Part shown: positions 48,441-58,868 of the stretch, piece by piece | How the letters are laid out: each line of letters begins with the position of its first letter | Position numbering within the stretch: position 1 is the stretch's first letter | Source of the DNA: Paenibacillus polymyxa | GTDB lineage: Bacteria; Bacillota; Bacilli; Paenibacillales; Paenibacillaceae | Direction of reading: 5' to 3' | NCBI RefSeq assembly: GCF_015710975.1 | Contig: NZ_CP049783.1 | Span: 1,755,001 to 1,819,000, forward strand | DNA length: 64,000 nt | Position numbers and translations under genes: made by a program | Notes under the pieces: model-generated | What the model saw: the letters and a program-made list of their open reading frames with translations, nothing else | What the model was told of the DNA's origin: nothing | The model's database searches: none

Positions 48441-50043
48441 GAACGCTCTCCTCCGTTATGCCTTGCTCACGTCTCTGCTGAACATGCTTTCGCCACATGC
48501 GATCATCTGTCTCAGGGAAGTCCTCACGATAGTGTGCTCCCCGGCTCTCCTCACGCAGCAACGCACCATCTGCTACTAATAAAGCACAGGTGAGCAAATT
48601 GGCGAATTCGATCTCTTCCCGGCTGGTGATCACAGCCTGAAAAACAGGCACTAGCCCGTGCAGCTCTTCTAAAGCTGCTTGCAGCCCTTCACTATGCCGA
48701 CGAACTCCAGCATAATGAACCATCGTTTCTTGCAGCTTATGTCGCTGTCCCACGACGGATGAAGCCTGGAACTCTGCACGGTTATCACTGTAAGATATCA
48801 AAGTATGGCCGACCAGCGGTGGCAATGAATGCAGCCGCTCGATAATCCTACTGGCGAACACAATAGCTTCAGATAGCGAATTGCTCGCCAGACGATTAGC
48901 GCCGTGAACACCTGTGGAAGAAGTCTCTCCACAAGCGAACAAACGCCTAACAGAGCTTTCCCCGTATAGATTAGTCTGGATACCACCCATCATATAATGG
49001 GCAGCAGGAGCAATGGGAATCCAGCCTGTCGTCATATCCAACCCATATGACAGACATGTCCGATAAATCGTTGGAAAACGTTGCTTTACCCGCTCAGGCG
49101 GCTCGTGTGTAATATCCAGGTATACAAACGTAGACTGAGTGCGTTCCATCTCATGGATGATCGCACGAGCTACGATATCTCTGGGTGCAAGCTCCTGTCG
49201 GGAATCGTACTTGTCCATGAAGCGTTCTCCATGAATGTTGCGTAACACGGCCCCTTCTCCCCGTACGGCTTCGGAAATTAGAAACCTTGGAGCGCCCGGA
49301 TGGCACAACGCCGTAGGATGAAACTGTACGAACTCCATATCCCGTACAACTGCCCCCGCACGATAAGCCATAGCAATACCGTCCCCAGTTGCGATACCCG
49401 GGTTAGTCGTGTAACGGTATAATTGCCCGCTACCTCCTGAGCACAAAATGGTTGCATTGGCAGTGATATACGACCTTTCCCCATCTGGCATTTGAACGAG
49501 GGCCCCAATACACTCACCATGCTCAGTCAGCAGGTCAATGACCATGCACTCTTCCCACACCTCAATACCGGGATGGGCGACAACCTGCTGTGACAAGGCA
49601 CGCACGATTTCATAACCGGTGGCATCTCCATTTGCATGCAAAATGCGACGATGACTATGCGCCCCCTCTCGGGTTAGCGCTAGTTCACCATTCACACGGT
49701 CAAAGGCTGTCCCCAATCGTATTAACTCTTTAATACCTTCTGGGCCTTCATGAACAAGCGTTCTGACCGCCTCGGGTTCACACAGACCTGCACCAGCAAT
49801 CAGAGTATCTTGCATGTGGTAAGCCGGTGTATCCTCGTCCGATGTGACAGCAGCAATGCCGCCTTGAGCATAACGTGTGTTGCTTTCCATTAAAGTTTTC
49901 TTGGTAATCAGCAACACTTTCCGATTCTCCGCAGCCTTAATCGCTGTATATAAGCCCGCAATACCGGAGCCGATGATTAAGACGTCGGCTTCGTATTGGG
50001 TCAATTCCGCTACATCAAAATCAACTAGATATCTTGGAATCAT
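48430..50043 (-). CDS. nadB: L-aspartate oxidase
   Basis: A 537-residue FAD flavoprotein that oxidises aspartate to iminoaspartate, the first step of de novo NAD synthesis. The FAD-binding fold is VLIIGSGIAGLYTAIKAA. The succinate dehydrogenase-like features are RYAQGGIAAV, the substrate-loop HPTALCHPG, EAVRGEGAVLRN, and GETSSTGVHGANRLASNSL. I prefer the ATG at 50043 (AGGTGA five bases upstream) over the GTG three codons earlier. A promoter and a leader hairpin precede it. The quinolinate synthase partner NadA is not in the window. Confidence 0.95.
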   Translation of the reverse strand: MIPRYLVDFDVAELTQYEADVLIIGSGIAGLYTAIKAAENRKVLLITKKTLMESNTRYAQGGIAAVTSDEDTPAYHMQDTLIAGAGLCEPEAVRTLVHEGPEGIKELIRLGTAFDRVNGELALTREGAHSHRRILHANGDATGYEIVRALSQQVVAHPGIEVWEECMVIDLLTEHGECIGALVQMPDGERSYITANATILCSGGSGQLYRYTTNPGIATGDGIAMAYRAGAVVRDMEFVQFHPTALCHPGAPRFLISEAVRGEGAVLRNIHGERFMDKYDSRQELAPRDIVARAIIHEMERTQSTFVYLDITHEPPERVKQRFPTIYRTCLSYGLDMTTGWIPIAPAAHYMMGGIQTNLYGESSVRRLFACGETSSTGVHGANRLASNSLSEAIVFASRIIERLHSLPPLVGHTLISYSDNRAEFQASSVVGQRHKLQETMVHYAGVRRHSEGLQAALEELHGLVPVFQAVITSREEIEFANLLTCALLVADGALLREESRGAHYREDFPETDDRMWRKHVQQRREQGITEESVHDI

Positions 50044-50138
50044 GCCTTTCACCTGATTTCACAGAAGAATAGCGCACACCATAGATCGTACAGTATGCGC
50101 TCACGGATATGTTCAAAATGATAGTAAGTCGATTGCAG

Positions 50139-50175
50139 CGGCTGTTGGCCTTTTAAGCTAGGAAGGCGACAGCCG
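50139..50175 (-). promoter_or_regulatory. two-step hairpin in the nadB leader
   Basis: A 7-bp stem CGGCTGT/ACAGCCG stacks on a 5-bp inner stem GCCTT/AAGGC. It lies between the predicted nadB promoter and the start codon. On the minus strand no U tract follows it, so it is not a simple terminator of the nadB message. It may be a regulatory leader structure or an RNA-stabilising stem. Confidence 0.5.
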
Positions 50176-50189
50176 TTTATTTAACAATA

Positions 50190-50218
50190 AATGTACACAA
50201 CGTTCCTGTGTCTGTCAA
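50190..50218 (-). promoter_or_regulatory. predicted nadB-nadC-coaX promoter
   Basis: On the minus strand a perfect TTGACA is followed after 17 bases by TACATT (50190-50195). The spacer contains the inverted repeat ACACA-7-TGTGT, suitable for a repressor. B. subtilis nad genes are controlled by NadR (YrxA); whether this is its site is inference. Confidence 0.6.
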
Positions 50219-50250
50219 ATCACGTCAGCAATAATCTTCCACATTTAAAA

Positions 50251-50290
50251 AAGCTTCGGAAAACCAATAGGATCTGGTTCCCCGAAGCTT
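50251..50290 (-). terminator. ftsH terminator
   Basis: Stem AAGCTTCGG/CCGAAGCTT extended by GGAACC/GGTT, followed on the minus strand by TTTTTTAAA. It lies 34 bases past the ftsH stop. Confidence 0.9.
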
Positions 50291-50323
50291 ACATATATGC
50301 TTATTCAACTATCCATCAGATAA

Positions 50324-52363
50324 TCAGGTTGTTGTCGGTGGAGTACCGCCGGAATTGCCTGAATTGTTATCATCCTCTGGTTTTTGCAGATTAGGGATAT
50401 CGTTCGGTTGATCTGTTGTATTCTTAGGCTCGTCATCCTTACCTTGAATACGTACACGAACATCACCGATGTTGTCGATCACAGGCTCACCGTTTTCCGG
50501 TGTTCCTTCTCCCTCATTCGTATTGCCGTTCAAAGAACCTGTCTCGATCAAACGTTTGATTTGTTCAAGCTCCAGGGTTTCTTCTTCCAACAAGGTTTGA
50601 GCGATCAAATGAACCTCTTTCGAATACTTCGTCAAGAGTTCTCTAGCACGCTCATAGGAGTCAGTGATGAAGCGATTCATCTCCTGGTCAATCTCATAAG
50701 CAATCTGATCACTGTAGTTTTGCTCATGACCAATATCACGTCCAAGGAATACTTGACCTTGGGAAGTTCCGAACTGCATCGGGCCGAGCTTCTCACTCAT
50801 ACCGTATTCCACGATCATGCTACGCGCAATGCCTGTCGCTTGTTGGAAGTCACTATAAGCCCCTGTTCCGATCTCACCAATAAACAGCTCCTCGGAAACA
50901 CGTCCACCCAACAATCCAGTGATTTTGTCCAGCAATTCCTGCTTGGTTGTCAGCATGCGGTCTTCCTTCGGAAGCATGATGACATATCCGCCTGCACGTC
51001 CACGTGGAATAATAGTTACCTTGTGAACCATATCGGCATTCTCCAGGAAGTAACCGATAATCGTATGCCCTGCTTCATGATAAGCAACAATCCGTTTCTC
51101 GCGGTCACTGATTACGCGGCTGCGTTTTTCAGTACCTACGATCACGCGGTCGATAGCTTCATCTACTTCTCGCATCGAAATATCTCTACGGTTGCGACGA
51201 GCGGCCAGCAAGGCAGCTTCGTTCAACAAGTTTTCCAGATCAGCGCCCGTAAAGCCTGTTGTACGTTTCGCAATGACGTCCAATTTAACATCCTTCGTTA
51301 ATGGTTTGTTGCGTGCATGTACATGCAATACTGCTTCGCGACCTTTAACATCTGGACGGTCAACCGTAATTTGACGGTCAAAACGTCCAGGACGAAGCAA
51401 GGCTGGATCTAGAATGTCCGGACGGTTAGTAGCAGCAACGATGATGATGCCCTCGTTTGCGCCAAATCCGTCCATCTCTACGAGCAATTGGTTGAGCGTT
51501 TGCTCACGTTCATCATGTCCGCCACCCAATCCGGCGCCACGTTGACGTCCAACGGCATCAATTTCATCAATAAAAATGATACAAGGAGCGTTCTTCTTCG
51601 CATTCTCGAACAAGTCACGAACACGGGAAGCACCGACCCCGACGAACATTTCTACAAAATCAGAACCTGAGATACTGAAAAACGGCACTCCGGCCTCGCC
51701 TGCAACAGCTCTCGCCAAGAGTGTTTTACCCGTACCTGGAGGGCCCACTAACAGAACACCTTTTGGAATACGAGCGCCCACGGCTGCGAACTTACGTGGG
51801 TCCTTCAAGAATTCTACGACTTCGACAAGCTCCTGCTTCTCTTCGTCAGCCCCTGCTACGTCTTCGAAGGTAACTTTCTTCTTCTCTTCGTTATACAGAC
51901 GGGCTTTGCTCTTGCCGAAGTTCATTACTTTGCCGCCACCGCCCTGTGCCTGATTAAACAGGAAGAAGAACAACAGGAACATGATCACCAAAGGAATGAT
52001 AGAAGTCAAAAATGTCAGCCAAATGCTTTCGCCTTCCATTTTCTTCTGTACGTATTCAAACCCGTTCGTTTCGCTGGCATTCACCAGTTCACTTAGTGCT
52101 TGATCCGTTGGTGGAACGTATACGGAAAAATTGGTTGATTTAGCATTAGCCGGCTGCTTCTTATATGCACCGGTTACAAGATAGGCGTAACCGTCAAATT
52201 GGACCGTTACTTTAGAGATATTATTAGCTTTAACCTCTTGCCGTAATTGGTCATATCTAGGGAGATCGGAGGCTTCGTTACTGTTGCTAACAAACTGAAC
52301 GATACCCACCACAACTAAAAAAAGAATCAAATAAAAACCAGAATTCCGGATGAACCGATTCAT
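50324..52363 (-). CDS. ftsH: ATP-dependent zinc metalloprotease FtsH
   Basis: A 679-residue membrane AAA+ protease that degrades misfolded membrane and some regulatory proteins. Two transmembrane helices (about 7-25 and 115-138) flank an extracytoplasmic domain. The AAA domain has Walker A GPPGTGKT at 207-214, the pore loop [11 protein letters not shown] and Walker [12 protein letters not shown]. The zinc site HEAGH is at 429-433. The C-terminal 60 residues are acidic and Asn/Gly/Pro-rich. AGAGGAGG before the ATG. Neighbour hprT upstream is as in B. subtilis. Confidence 0.98.
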   Translation of the reverse strand: MNRFIRNSGFYLILFLVVVGIVQFVSNSNEASDLPRYDQLRQEVKANNISKVTVQFDGYAYLVTGAYKKQPANAKSTNFSVYVPPTDQALSELVNASETNGFEYVQKKMEGESIWLTFLTSIIPLVIMFLLFFFLFNQAQGGGGKVMNFGKSKARLYNEEKKKVTFEDVAGADEEKQELVEVVEFLKDPRKFAAVGARIPKGVLLVGPPGTGKTLLARAVAGEAGVPFFSISGSDFVEMFVGVGASRVRDLFENAKKNAPCIIFIDEIDAVGRQRGAGLGGGHDEREQTLNQLLVEMDGFGANEGIIIVAATNRPDILDPALLRPGRFDRQITVDRPDVKGREAVLHVHARNKPLTKDVKLDVIAKRTTGFTGADLENLLNEAALLAARRNRRDISMREVDEAIDRVIVGTEKRSRVISDREKRIVAYHEAGHTIIGYFLENADMVHKVTIIPRGRAGGYVIMLPKEDRMLTTKQELLDKITGLLGGRVSEELFIGEIGTGAYSDFQQATGIARSMIVEYGMSEKLGPMQFGTSQGQVFLGRDIGHEQNYSDQIAYEIDQEMNRFITDSYERARELLTKYSKEVHLIAQTLLEEETLELEQIKRLIETGSLNGNTNEGEGTPENGEPVIDNIGDVRVRIQGKDDEPKNTTDQPNDIPNLQKPEDDNNSGNSGGTPPTTT

Positions 52364-52460
52364 CCCCTACCTCCTCTCGAGACACTTAAGTTATTTTACC
52401 ATAGCCTGTAAGCCCTTCTCAACAAAGGACCCTATTTAGTCCTAGGACTGGAGGCTGAGA

Positions 52461-53000
52461 TTAGCTGGTGTAGATTTCCGGCTTTAAAATCCCTATGTAT
52501 GGGAGGTTCCGGTAGTGCTCGGCATAGTCCAGACCATAGCCGACAACAAACGCATCCGGAAGTGTAAATCCGGTGTAATCAGCTTCAAGATTAACTGTCC
52601 GGCGTGCAGGCTTGTCGAACAAAGTTACGACACATACCGAATTGGCATTACGATTTTTAAGCAATTCAATCAAATGTGTCAGTGTCAGACCACTGTCGAT
52701 AATATCTTCGACAATCAGAACATCGCGTCCTTCTACGGAAGCGTCCAAATCTTTGATGATTTTAACGACGCCTGATGATTTGGTGGATACTCCATAACTA
52801 GATACAGCCATGAAATCAAGTTCCAACGGCACTGTAATGGATTTAACCAAATCGGCCATAAAGATAAACGCACCCTTCAGCACGCAAATCACCAATGGAT
52901 TTTTCCCTTCATATTTCACGCTAAGCTGTGCGCCTAATTCCTTGATTTTACTCTGAATTTCTTCTTCACTGATCAATACTTCCTGAATATCATTTTGCAA
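52461..53000 (-). CDS. hprT: hypoxanthine phosphoribosyltransferase
   Basis: A 179-residue purine-salvage enzyme. The PRPP loop is [17 protein letters not shown]. The upstream [14 protein letters not shown] and the base-contact region [22 protein letters not shown] are present. It starts with TTG (GTTGCAAAATG context), with AGGAGG about 9 bases upstream; the next Met candidates are too far inside. In B. subtilis HprT interacts with TilS and FtsH regulation; the three genes are adjacent here as well. Confidence 0.96.
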   Translation of the reverse strand: MQNDIQEVLISEEEIQSKIKELGAQLSVKYEGKNPLVICVLKGAFIFMADLVKSITVPLELDFMAVSSYGVSTKSSGVVKIIKDLDASVEGRDVLIVEDIIDSGLTLTHLIELLKNRNANSVCVVTLFDKPARRTVNLEADYTGFTLPDAFVVGYGLDYAEHYRNLPYIGILKPEIYTS

Positions 53001-53047
53001 CGGTGTAAACCTCCTAAGTTTATACTATGAAAGCCGTTCCTGCGCAA

Positions 53048-54496
53048 TTACCGGTACCCCGGACTCTCTCGTCTTTGCCATGACATATATATAACCGAAG
53101 ACGTGTGCTTTTGCACCGCAGCATGTACAGAACGTCGTACGCCCGGAATCCAGAGAACAACTCCAGAATGGTCGCAGACGATGGGAAGAACGGAACGCAT
53201 TGAAGGAGGTATTTTTTCATCAATAAAAATATCTTTAACCTTTTTTCTTCCGTTTAATCCCATTACATACATGGTATCTCCAGGTAATCGCGAGCGTACA
53301 GTCAACGGCAGAGTCAATTCATCTGCGTCGAACCATGCTTCTTCCTCATTCGCCGGATGTTGTCCATCCAAATAGGAAGCTCTTTGCCACCGGAGTATAC
53401 CACCCGCTTCAGGCAACTCAAGCTCACCGGAAATAGGCAATACGCTCAGTCCATAGCTCCATTCACCCATAACGACTTGCGTACGGTCAAACAAAACCGC
53501 CTGGTCATATTCGCGGACTCCAACCGCACCGCCGCCCAAGTCCAAGCTCCATGTAGAAGTTGTCTCCTGGAGAAGTCTTAGTCGAACGGTCTCAATTTTA
53601 CGAAAATCAAAATTTCCACTGTCCGAAGGCAGATAATTTAATATTAGTTTAATCAACCTCCGTTGTAAAGCAACGGATAGCTCACGGTATGATGCGATGG
53701 AAAACATGTACCTGCCATTATTGAAATGCACCATTTTCTCGTATACCGACAGTGTAGCTGCCTCCATAAAATCATTTTCGTCAGCCATCGTTTCGGCTAG
53801 CCGGTTCAGGGACGGTGTCAGTTGCTCATTATATTGCCCCAAAAAAGGAAGCACATCCATGCGGATGGCATTACGACGGTATTTGGTCGATAAATTAGTG
53901 CTGTCTGTCACATAGGAAAGACCATAAAAGTTACAATACTCAATCAAGTCAGCCTTGTACATACGAAGCAGCGGGCGAATGAGTTGCACATTTTTTTCGG
54001 TGCGTGCCAAACGCATACCCGCCAAACCCGCCGGTCCGCTACCGCGCAGCAAGTGCAAGAGGACTGTCTCCGCTTGATCATCGCCATGGTGAGCCATAGC
54101 AATATGCTGTGCCTCCCACTTCGTAGCCGTATCATGTAAAAAGCTGTACCGTAGCTCACGGGCCGCTTCCTGTGGACCCTTGCCGCTTTTCTTTATATAA
54201 GCGGGTGCATCAACCCGGATCATTTCAAATGGAAGCTTGAGCTTTCGGGCAATATTGCGTACCTCTTCAGCCTCCGCATCCGATTCCTCTGGCCTGAAGC
54301 CATGATGAACATGAGCGCAGACAAGTTGTAATGGCATATGTATAACGGATATTTCATGTAAAATGTGCAAAAGGGCCACCGAATCCGGTCCGCCGGATAC
54401 AGCAACCACAATGCGGTCTCCGGGGCTCCACAGGGAATGTTCTCGCGCCAAAGCGAGCACTTCCTGTACAACACCGGTCGGTTTTGTTGTTCCCAT
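53048..54496 (-). CDS. tilS: tRNA(Ile)-lysidine synthetase
   Basis: A 482-residue N-type ATP pyrophosphatase that converts C34 of tRNA-Ile(CAU) to lysidine. The PP-loop is VAVSGGPDSVALLH (about 28-41). HVHHGFRPEESDAEA, MAHHGDDQAET and the LRGSGPAGLAGM segment follow. C-terminal TilS substrate-binding domains (SRLPGD, GLNGRKKVKDIFIDEKIPP) complete it. Length normal. Essential in most bacteria. Confidence 0.96.
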   Translation of the reverse strand: MGTTKPTGVVQEVLALAREHSLWSPGDRIVVAVSGGPDSVALLHILHEISVIHMPLQLVCAHVHHGFRPEESDAEAEEVRNIARKLKLPFEMIRVDAPAYIKKSGKGPQEAARELRYSFLHDTATKWEAQHIAMAHHGDDQAETVLLHLLRGSGPAGLAGMRLARTEKNVQLIRPLLRMYKADLIEYCNFYGLSYVTDSTNLSTKYRRNAIRMDVLPFLGQYNEQLTPSLNRLAETMADENDFMEAATLSVYEKMVHFNNGRYMFSIASYRELSVALQRRLIKLILNYLPSDSGNFDFRKIETVRLRLLQETTSTWSLDLGGGAVGVREYDQAVLFDRTQVVMGEWSYGLSVLPISGELELPEAGGILRWQRASYLDGQHPANEEEAWFDADELTLPLTVRSRLPGDTMYVMGLNGRKKVKDIFIDEKIPPSMRSVLPIVCDHSGVVLWIPGVRRSVHAAVQKHTSSVIYMSWQRRESPGYR

Positions 54497-54562
54497 TCAC
54501 GACCCTCTTTTCTCCCGACCGTAAAAATGATGATCCTATGTTATCTTATGTAAGTCATGCTG

Positions 54563-55525
54563 CTACCTTAACGCAATCCAGAGCGCTCCAGCAAGCAGCA
54601 AAAGCGATACCGTGAAAGCATATCCCAACCAGCGTGGATTTCCTCTTTTGACAGATGATTGCCTGACATGCGCGGAAGCCAGACGCGACCAAGCTCGGGC
54701 CGCTGCACGAGTATCGGAATATTCCCCACGTACTGCACCCAGCAGCCATTCGGCGTAGGGGCGTAATACACGACTGCGACGAATAATGACTGTCAATTCT
54801 GCCGTATTACGTAGCTGCGGCAGCCTACTCGCAGCCGCCTTTAACGATTCGCTCTCCAATATATGAACCGTTAAAAGAGCAAAGGCAAACAGATCATACT
54901 GGGGATCAGCATTTCGGCTACCAGCATTCCAAAATCCCCTATCGTACCATTCTGTAAATTGTTTAACACTCCGACCTGCAAGGGACACGCCACCATAATC
55001 AATCAACTCAGCCTCTCCATAGGCATTGACCAATATATTTTGAGGCTTCAGGTCGCCAAACACCCATCCTGCCTGATGGAGATCGGCCAGACGATTCAGT
55101 ATGCCAGTCCCAGCCACACCATACCATTCAGACCCTTTGGCTGCCACAAATTTATGAAGCGGATCTCCTTTAACGTATCGCATAACATAAAAGGGGATCT
55201 CCCCATTGCGTAACACTACATCATCCACTTCAAACAAGAAGGAAGGATTCCCATTCCGCTGGAGGGCAGCCTGAGTCCCTTGAGACTGTAATGTGGTCAG
55301 CACATTAATCTCCGATTGCAGATCAAGCGTGTTCTTTCCCATTTTGAGAGCAAATTGCCGATCGGCCTGTGCTTCTTTTACCAAATATACAGTTCCGTTC
55401 GCTCCCCGGCCCAGCAAGCGCTGGATGACATAGCTACTCCGCTTCCACTTGCCCTTGATGACCGTTCCGGGTGCAAGAACGGGATCAGACGACGTAGTCA
55501 CCGAGCATCCCTTCTCCTTTGCCAT
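54563..55525 (-). CDS. yabT: membrane-linked Ser/Thr protein kinase YabT
   Basis: A 320-residue Hanks-type kinase. The glycine loop is LLGRGANGTVYLV, the Lys is in FALKMG, the catalytic loop reads VFGDLKPQN (no HRD, but the Asp is kept), and the metal motif is DYGG. A C-terminal helix (about 300-318) anchors it. In B. subtilis the orthologue is active in sporulation, binds DNA and phosphorylates RecA. The ATG at 55525 lies inside the end of yabS; an in-frame GTG eight codons later has AAAGGAG upstream and is an alternative start. It lacks extracellular PASTA domains, so it is not PrkC. Confidence 0.88.
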   Translation of the reverse strand: MAKEKGCSVTTSSDPVLAPGTVIKGKWKRSSYVIQRLLGRGANGTVYLVKEAQADRQFALKMGKNTLDLQSEINVLTTLQSQGTQAALQRNGNPSFLFEVDDVVLRNGEIPFYVMRYVKGDPLHKFVAAKGSEWYGVAGTGILNRLADLHQAGWVFGDLKPQNILVNAYGEAELIDYGGVSLAGRSVKQFTEWYDRGFWNAGSRNADPQYDLFAFALLTVHILESESLKAAASRLPQLRNTAELTVIIRRSRVLRPYAEWLLGAVRGEYSDTRAAARAWSRLASAHVRQSSVKRGNPRWLGYAFTVSLLLLAGALWIALR

Positions 55526-56234
55526 AGGATTCTTCCAGATCTTTCTGTTCCCCTAGTGTAACATATCGGTAATAATCAATCACTTGTAAAATGGCTGGTC
55601 CTGTCGGTGTCGCTCCTTTCATCCGCAAGCGTCCGAATATCGATTTGATCTGGTCTAGCTCAGAGGTCCACCCGATATCCATGACTGCGTCTTCTCCCAT
55701 TCGTCCACCCGGAAAATGAAATACAGATATACGGCTGAGTCCGCTTCTGGACTGTAAACTGAGCAGCAAATCGCGGATACTATCCTCTACAGCAGGCAGC
55801 TTAGGCTTCATGCTTGCACTTGCATCAATGAGTAAAGCAATTTCCAGAGGGCTTGTTTCTGTCAGTTCATCCATTACCTCAACTACCTGAGCTCGTTTGG
55901 CCGGAGGCAGTTCACCGATATGCCGGGCGCCGCCCTCACCCAAAATGTGCGTTAACTCTCTATTAACCGCCTGCTGAATCGTTTGAACCACTGTTTTGCG
56001 CGTCATCATTTGCATGGTTTGCGCCAACTGCTTCGTACCGACGATTTGGCTAAACCCTCCCCCTGCTTTAGCAATTTCCTGAATTTCTGCGCTCCCAAGC
56101 TCGCCGATAGTTCCATAATCTATGACTCCGGCGACGTTCACTGTAATTCCCTCACGTAAAGCTTGGGCAGCCGCCATTACTGGGCTAACCCCTACGTTAG
56201 AGCATCCATCTGTAATGATCAAAATTTGCTTCAT
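55485..56234 (-). CDS. yabS: von Willebrand factor A domain protein YabS
   Basis: A 249-residue protein starting MKQILIITDGCSNVG. Start chosen by GGAGGTC about 8 bases upstream of the ATG at 56234. A VWA-like domain with the metal-site sequence LLIDASASMKPKL lies near 135-150, and FHFPGGRMGEDAVMDIGW follows. B. subtilis yabS sits between spoIIE and yabT as here and is sporulation-associated; its molecular role is unknown. It overlaps the yabT start. Confidence 0.85.
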   Translation of the reverse strand: MKQILIITDGCSNVGVSPVMAAAQALREGITVNVAGVIDYGTIGELGSAEIQEIAKAGGGFSQIVGTKQLAQTMQMMTRKTVVQTIQQAVNRELTHILGEGGARHIGELPPAKRAQVVEVMDELTETSPLEIALLIDASASMKPKLPAVEDSIRDLLLSLQSRSGLSRISVFHFPGGRMGEDAVMDIGWTSELDQIKSIFGRLRMKGATPTGPAILQVIDYYRYVTLGEQKDLEESYGKGEGMLGDYVV

Positions 56235-56360
56235 CGCTTTTTGACCTCCGCTTCCTCTTAATCTATTCCGATAGATTCTATCTTTGCCTAATCCGGAACG
56301 ATTCAAACGAAGGATGCGGATTTTTAAAAATGAATAAGCAATTTCCCGGGCAATGTCAGT

Positions 56361-58868
56361 CTAGCTCACCGTCCGCGGACGTTCCAACCACCTCATGCCA
56401 GGTACATGAAGGGTGGCCCACTCTGGGCGAAAGTGATCAATTTTACTAACAACTACAGTCATATCATCATAGATTTGATTTTGTTGGTATCGAATAACCC
56501 GTTCTAGCAAACAATCGGCCAGTTCCTGTGGATCCTCACTTTCAATTTCCTGAATCATGCGTTTCATCCATATTTCTTTATTGACTGCATAACCCGGTGA
56601 ATCGTATATACCGTCTGTTATCATAATGAGAATATCTCCTGGCTGGAGTTGCAGTGACACCAAATCAACCTCGATATCCTGTATAATGCCAATCGGTAAA
56701 TTGCTTGCAGATACGGGAATGACCTCCTCCCCTCTTTTAATAAAGCTCGGTGTAGATCCAATCTTCATAAAGGTTGTCCGGGCCGTATACTGATCAATCA
56801 GCGCCATATCCACCGTAGCATACATTTCCTCAGGTGATCGGAGCATCAGGACAGAGTTAACCGACTTGATCGCTAATTTTTCGTCCATACCTGATTGCAG
56901 TAGTTCTTCCAAAATGTTAAGTGCTGCACTGCTCTCTTGCTGCGCACGCTCTCCGTTCCCCATACCGTCACTTAAAGAGACTGCGAAAGTCCCATTCCCT
57001 AACTCCATCATGCTATAACTGTCTCCTGAGAAGAAATCGCCTCCTTTGGCCGCACTAGCTACTCCTGTAGCAATCTCATACGTTTTAGCAGAGCCGAACA
57101 TGACTGTAGCCAAGCCTTGGCGGCGATCTGCCGCCGTTTCGCGCATGACAGCTATATGCTCGTCCAGTATGTCCGACAGCAGTGGAGCAATGATTTTCCG
57201 ACATTCATCAAATCCCCTTGTATAGGCATGGACAATCTCTATTTCAACCTGACCTGCATCCAGGCTAATAATCTCAATGGATTGGATGGACAAGCCGAGT
57301 CGATCAAGAGCCTCTCGGATTTGCTCTTCCTGCCGATGCATGGTCTGCCCTTCTCGCTGAATTTCCCGCGCTAAATCCTCCATAATTTGCGATACACCGG
57401 ATAGCTGGTCAGCAACAAGCTGACGACTATCGTATACTTGGCGCTTCCACTGCATATTATGTTGGTAGAGACTATACTGCTGCTTCATTACCTGCAGGAC
57501 AGCGCCCGTCTTGGCACATGCCTTGCTCCATTGTGGCGGCATCTGCTCCGGCTCCAAATCAGGATTATCCTCAATGGCGCTCATCATTTCCGTCATATAC
57601 TGATGGGTTTGCATAAACTTGCCGTCCCAGCACTGCTCGCACTTAAAGCAAGAGGCACAGGTTCCTTCCGCCACCGCATTCATAAAGTGTTCCATTTCTC
57701 CGTCCGGTTTTGCTCCCTCACTCGCAGATATCTGATGGAAGCTGCGCGATAGCTGGCTGAATACACGGGAAAATTTCGTCACCCGCTCGGCAGTGAGATC
57801 ACGAACTCTTTTGGCATATTCATGCTGGGACTTGGCGTGATCCTGCGTACCAGGGACATAGGTAGAAACCGCTTTAAAGAAACTTTTTGGAGTCATTAAA
57901 AATAATAGAATTGCCGCGCAGCTCTCCCAGGTTGATGTCAACACGTCCCCAGTCCCATCCAAATAGATCGTCAAAATGGAGGAGCCCAACAGCATGCCAA
58001 GAGCCACTGCACCTTTTCTCCCTTCACGCAGCATTCCTGCCAGCAAACCTGCAAAAGCAAGTAGACTCATCTGCACAATTGCGGACATATTGGCCAGGCT
58101 TAAAATTAAACCGGTAATCACACCGACCGAGGCACCCAACGAAGCACCTCCCACCAAAGCAAACACCAAGACCAAATATCGTGAAAGCACATGATCGACA
58201 GACAGTGAATGAACGGTCCATCCTACTGCTCCCGTCATCACAGAGGCTAATAGAATAATCAGACACAAAATTTCTTCGTTCTTCAATTGGCTTGCCTTCT
58301 TGCGGTACGTAAACAGCGGTATGGCCTGTGTGAACACCAATGTAAGCATAAAACTGAGCACCGCATCCGTTCCCACAATGACAAGCTCATACCATGTAAA
58401 GGCCGGAGCCATCACGGCGTTAAATAAATTGACCATAAACACAGACAAGAAGACCATAAGCGGGGCATAGGATAATTCCAGACGATCGAAGGTACGTAGC
58501 CCGCGATACAGGAGATAAAATACGATTAGCTCACCACCAATCATGAACAACGATGGGTAAGGAGCTAACAGGCTGCCTAGCACAACGGATACAGCTACAG
58601 GCAGCATTAGATCACGCCGAAGGAACGTAATGACCGCAAAATAAGCGAGGGCAAAAGGAGAAAGCTCGTCCAAAATAGTGGCGCGTCCCAGTAGAACTCC
58701 CATAGCTGACAATAGCAGCATCCATCTTTGCGCGGTTACCCATTGCACCATTTTATGTGAATCGAGCCGTTTCTTGAGTCTGGAAGGCCAACCTTCCGTA
58801 CGCTCTTTGGATTTGGACTTTCTAGATTTTAACCCCGGAAAATGTACCACGTTCCATTTCTCCATCAT
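56361..58868 (-). CDS. spoIIE: stage II sporulation protein E, PP2C-type phosphatase
   Basis: An 835-residue protein. The N-terminal 330 residues contain about ten membrane helices. The central part is a linker that in B. subtilis binds FtsZ and oligomerises. The C-terminal PP2C domain (about 620-820) has SLSDGMGNGERAQQESS and MITDGIYDSPG. It dephosphorylates SpoIIAA-P to switch on sigma-F in the forespore. A four-Cys patch CxxCxxCxxC lies at 404-413. Start MMEKWN preceded by a weak GGGGTG; either ATG of the pair is possible. Confidence 0.96.
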   Translation of the reverse strand: MMEKWNVVHFPGLKSRKSKSKERTEGWPSRLKKRLDSHKMVQWVTAQRWMLLLSAMGVLLGRATILDELSPFALAYFAVITFLRRDLMLPVAVSVVLGSLLAPYPSLFMIGGELIVFYLLYRGLRTFDRLELSYAPLMVFLSVFMVNLFNAVMAPAFTWYELVIVGTDAVLSFMLTLVFTQAIPLFTYRKKASQLKNEEILCLIILLASVMTGAVGWTVHSLSVDHVLSRYLVLVFALVGGASLGASVGVITGLILSLANMSAIVQMSLLAFAGLLAGMLREGRKGAVALGMLLGSSILTIYLDGTGDVLTSTWESCAAILLFLMTPKSFFKAVSTYVPGTQDHAKSQHEYAKRVRDLTAERVTKFSRVFSQLSRSFHQISASEGAKPDGEMEHFMNAVAEGTCASCFKCEQCWDGKFMQTHQYMTEMMSAIEDNPDLEPEQMPPQWSKACAKTGAVLQVMKQQYSLYQHNMQWKRQVYDSRQLVADQLSGVSQIMEDLAREIQREGQTMHRQEEQIREALDRLGLSIQSIEIISLDAGQVEIEIVHAYTRGFDECRKIIAPLLSDILDEHIAVMRETAADRRQGLATVMFGSAKTYEIATGVASAAKGGDFFSGDSYSMMELGNGTFAVSLSDGMGNGERAQQESSAALNILEELLQSGMDEKLAIKSVNSVLMLRSPEEMYATVDMALIDQYTARTTFMKIGSTPSFIKRGEEVIPVSASNLPIGIIQDIEVDLVSLQLQPGDILIMITDGIYDSPGYAVNKEIWMKRMIQEIESEDPQELADCLLERVIRYQQNQIYDDMTVVVSKIDHFRPEWATLHVPGMRWLERPRTVS

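Noticed and set aside
48430..50052. GTG start of nadB at 50052
   Set aside because: The ATG nine bases further in has AGGTGA at the right distance; the GTG lies inside that ribosome binding site.
50384..51301. 305-codon plus-strand open frame
   Set aside because: It is wholly antisense to the conserved AAA and protease part of ftsH.
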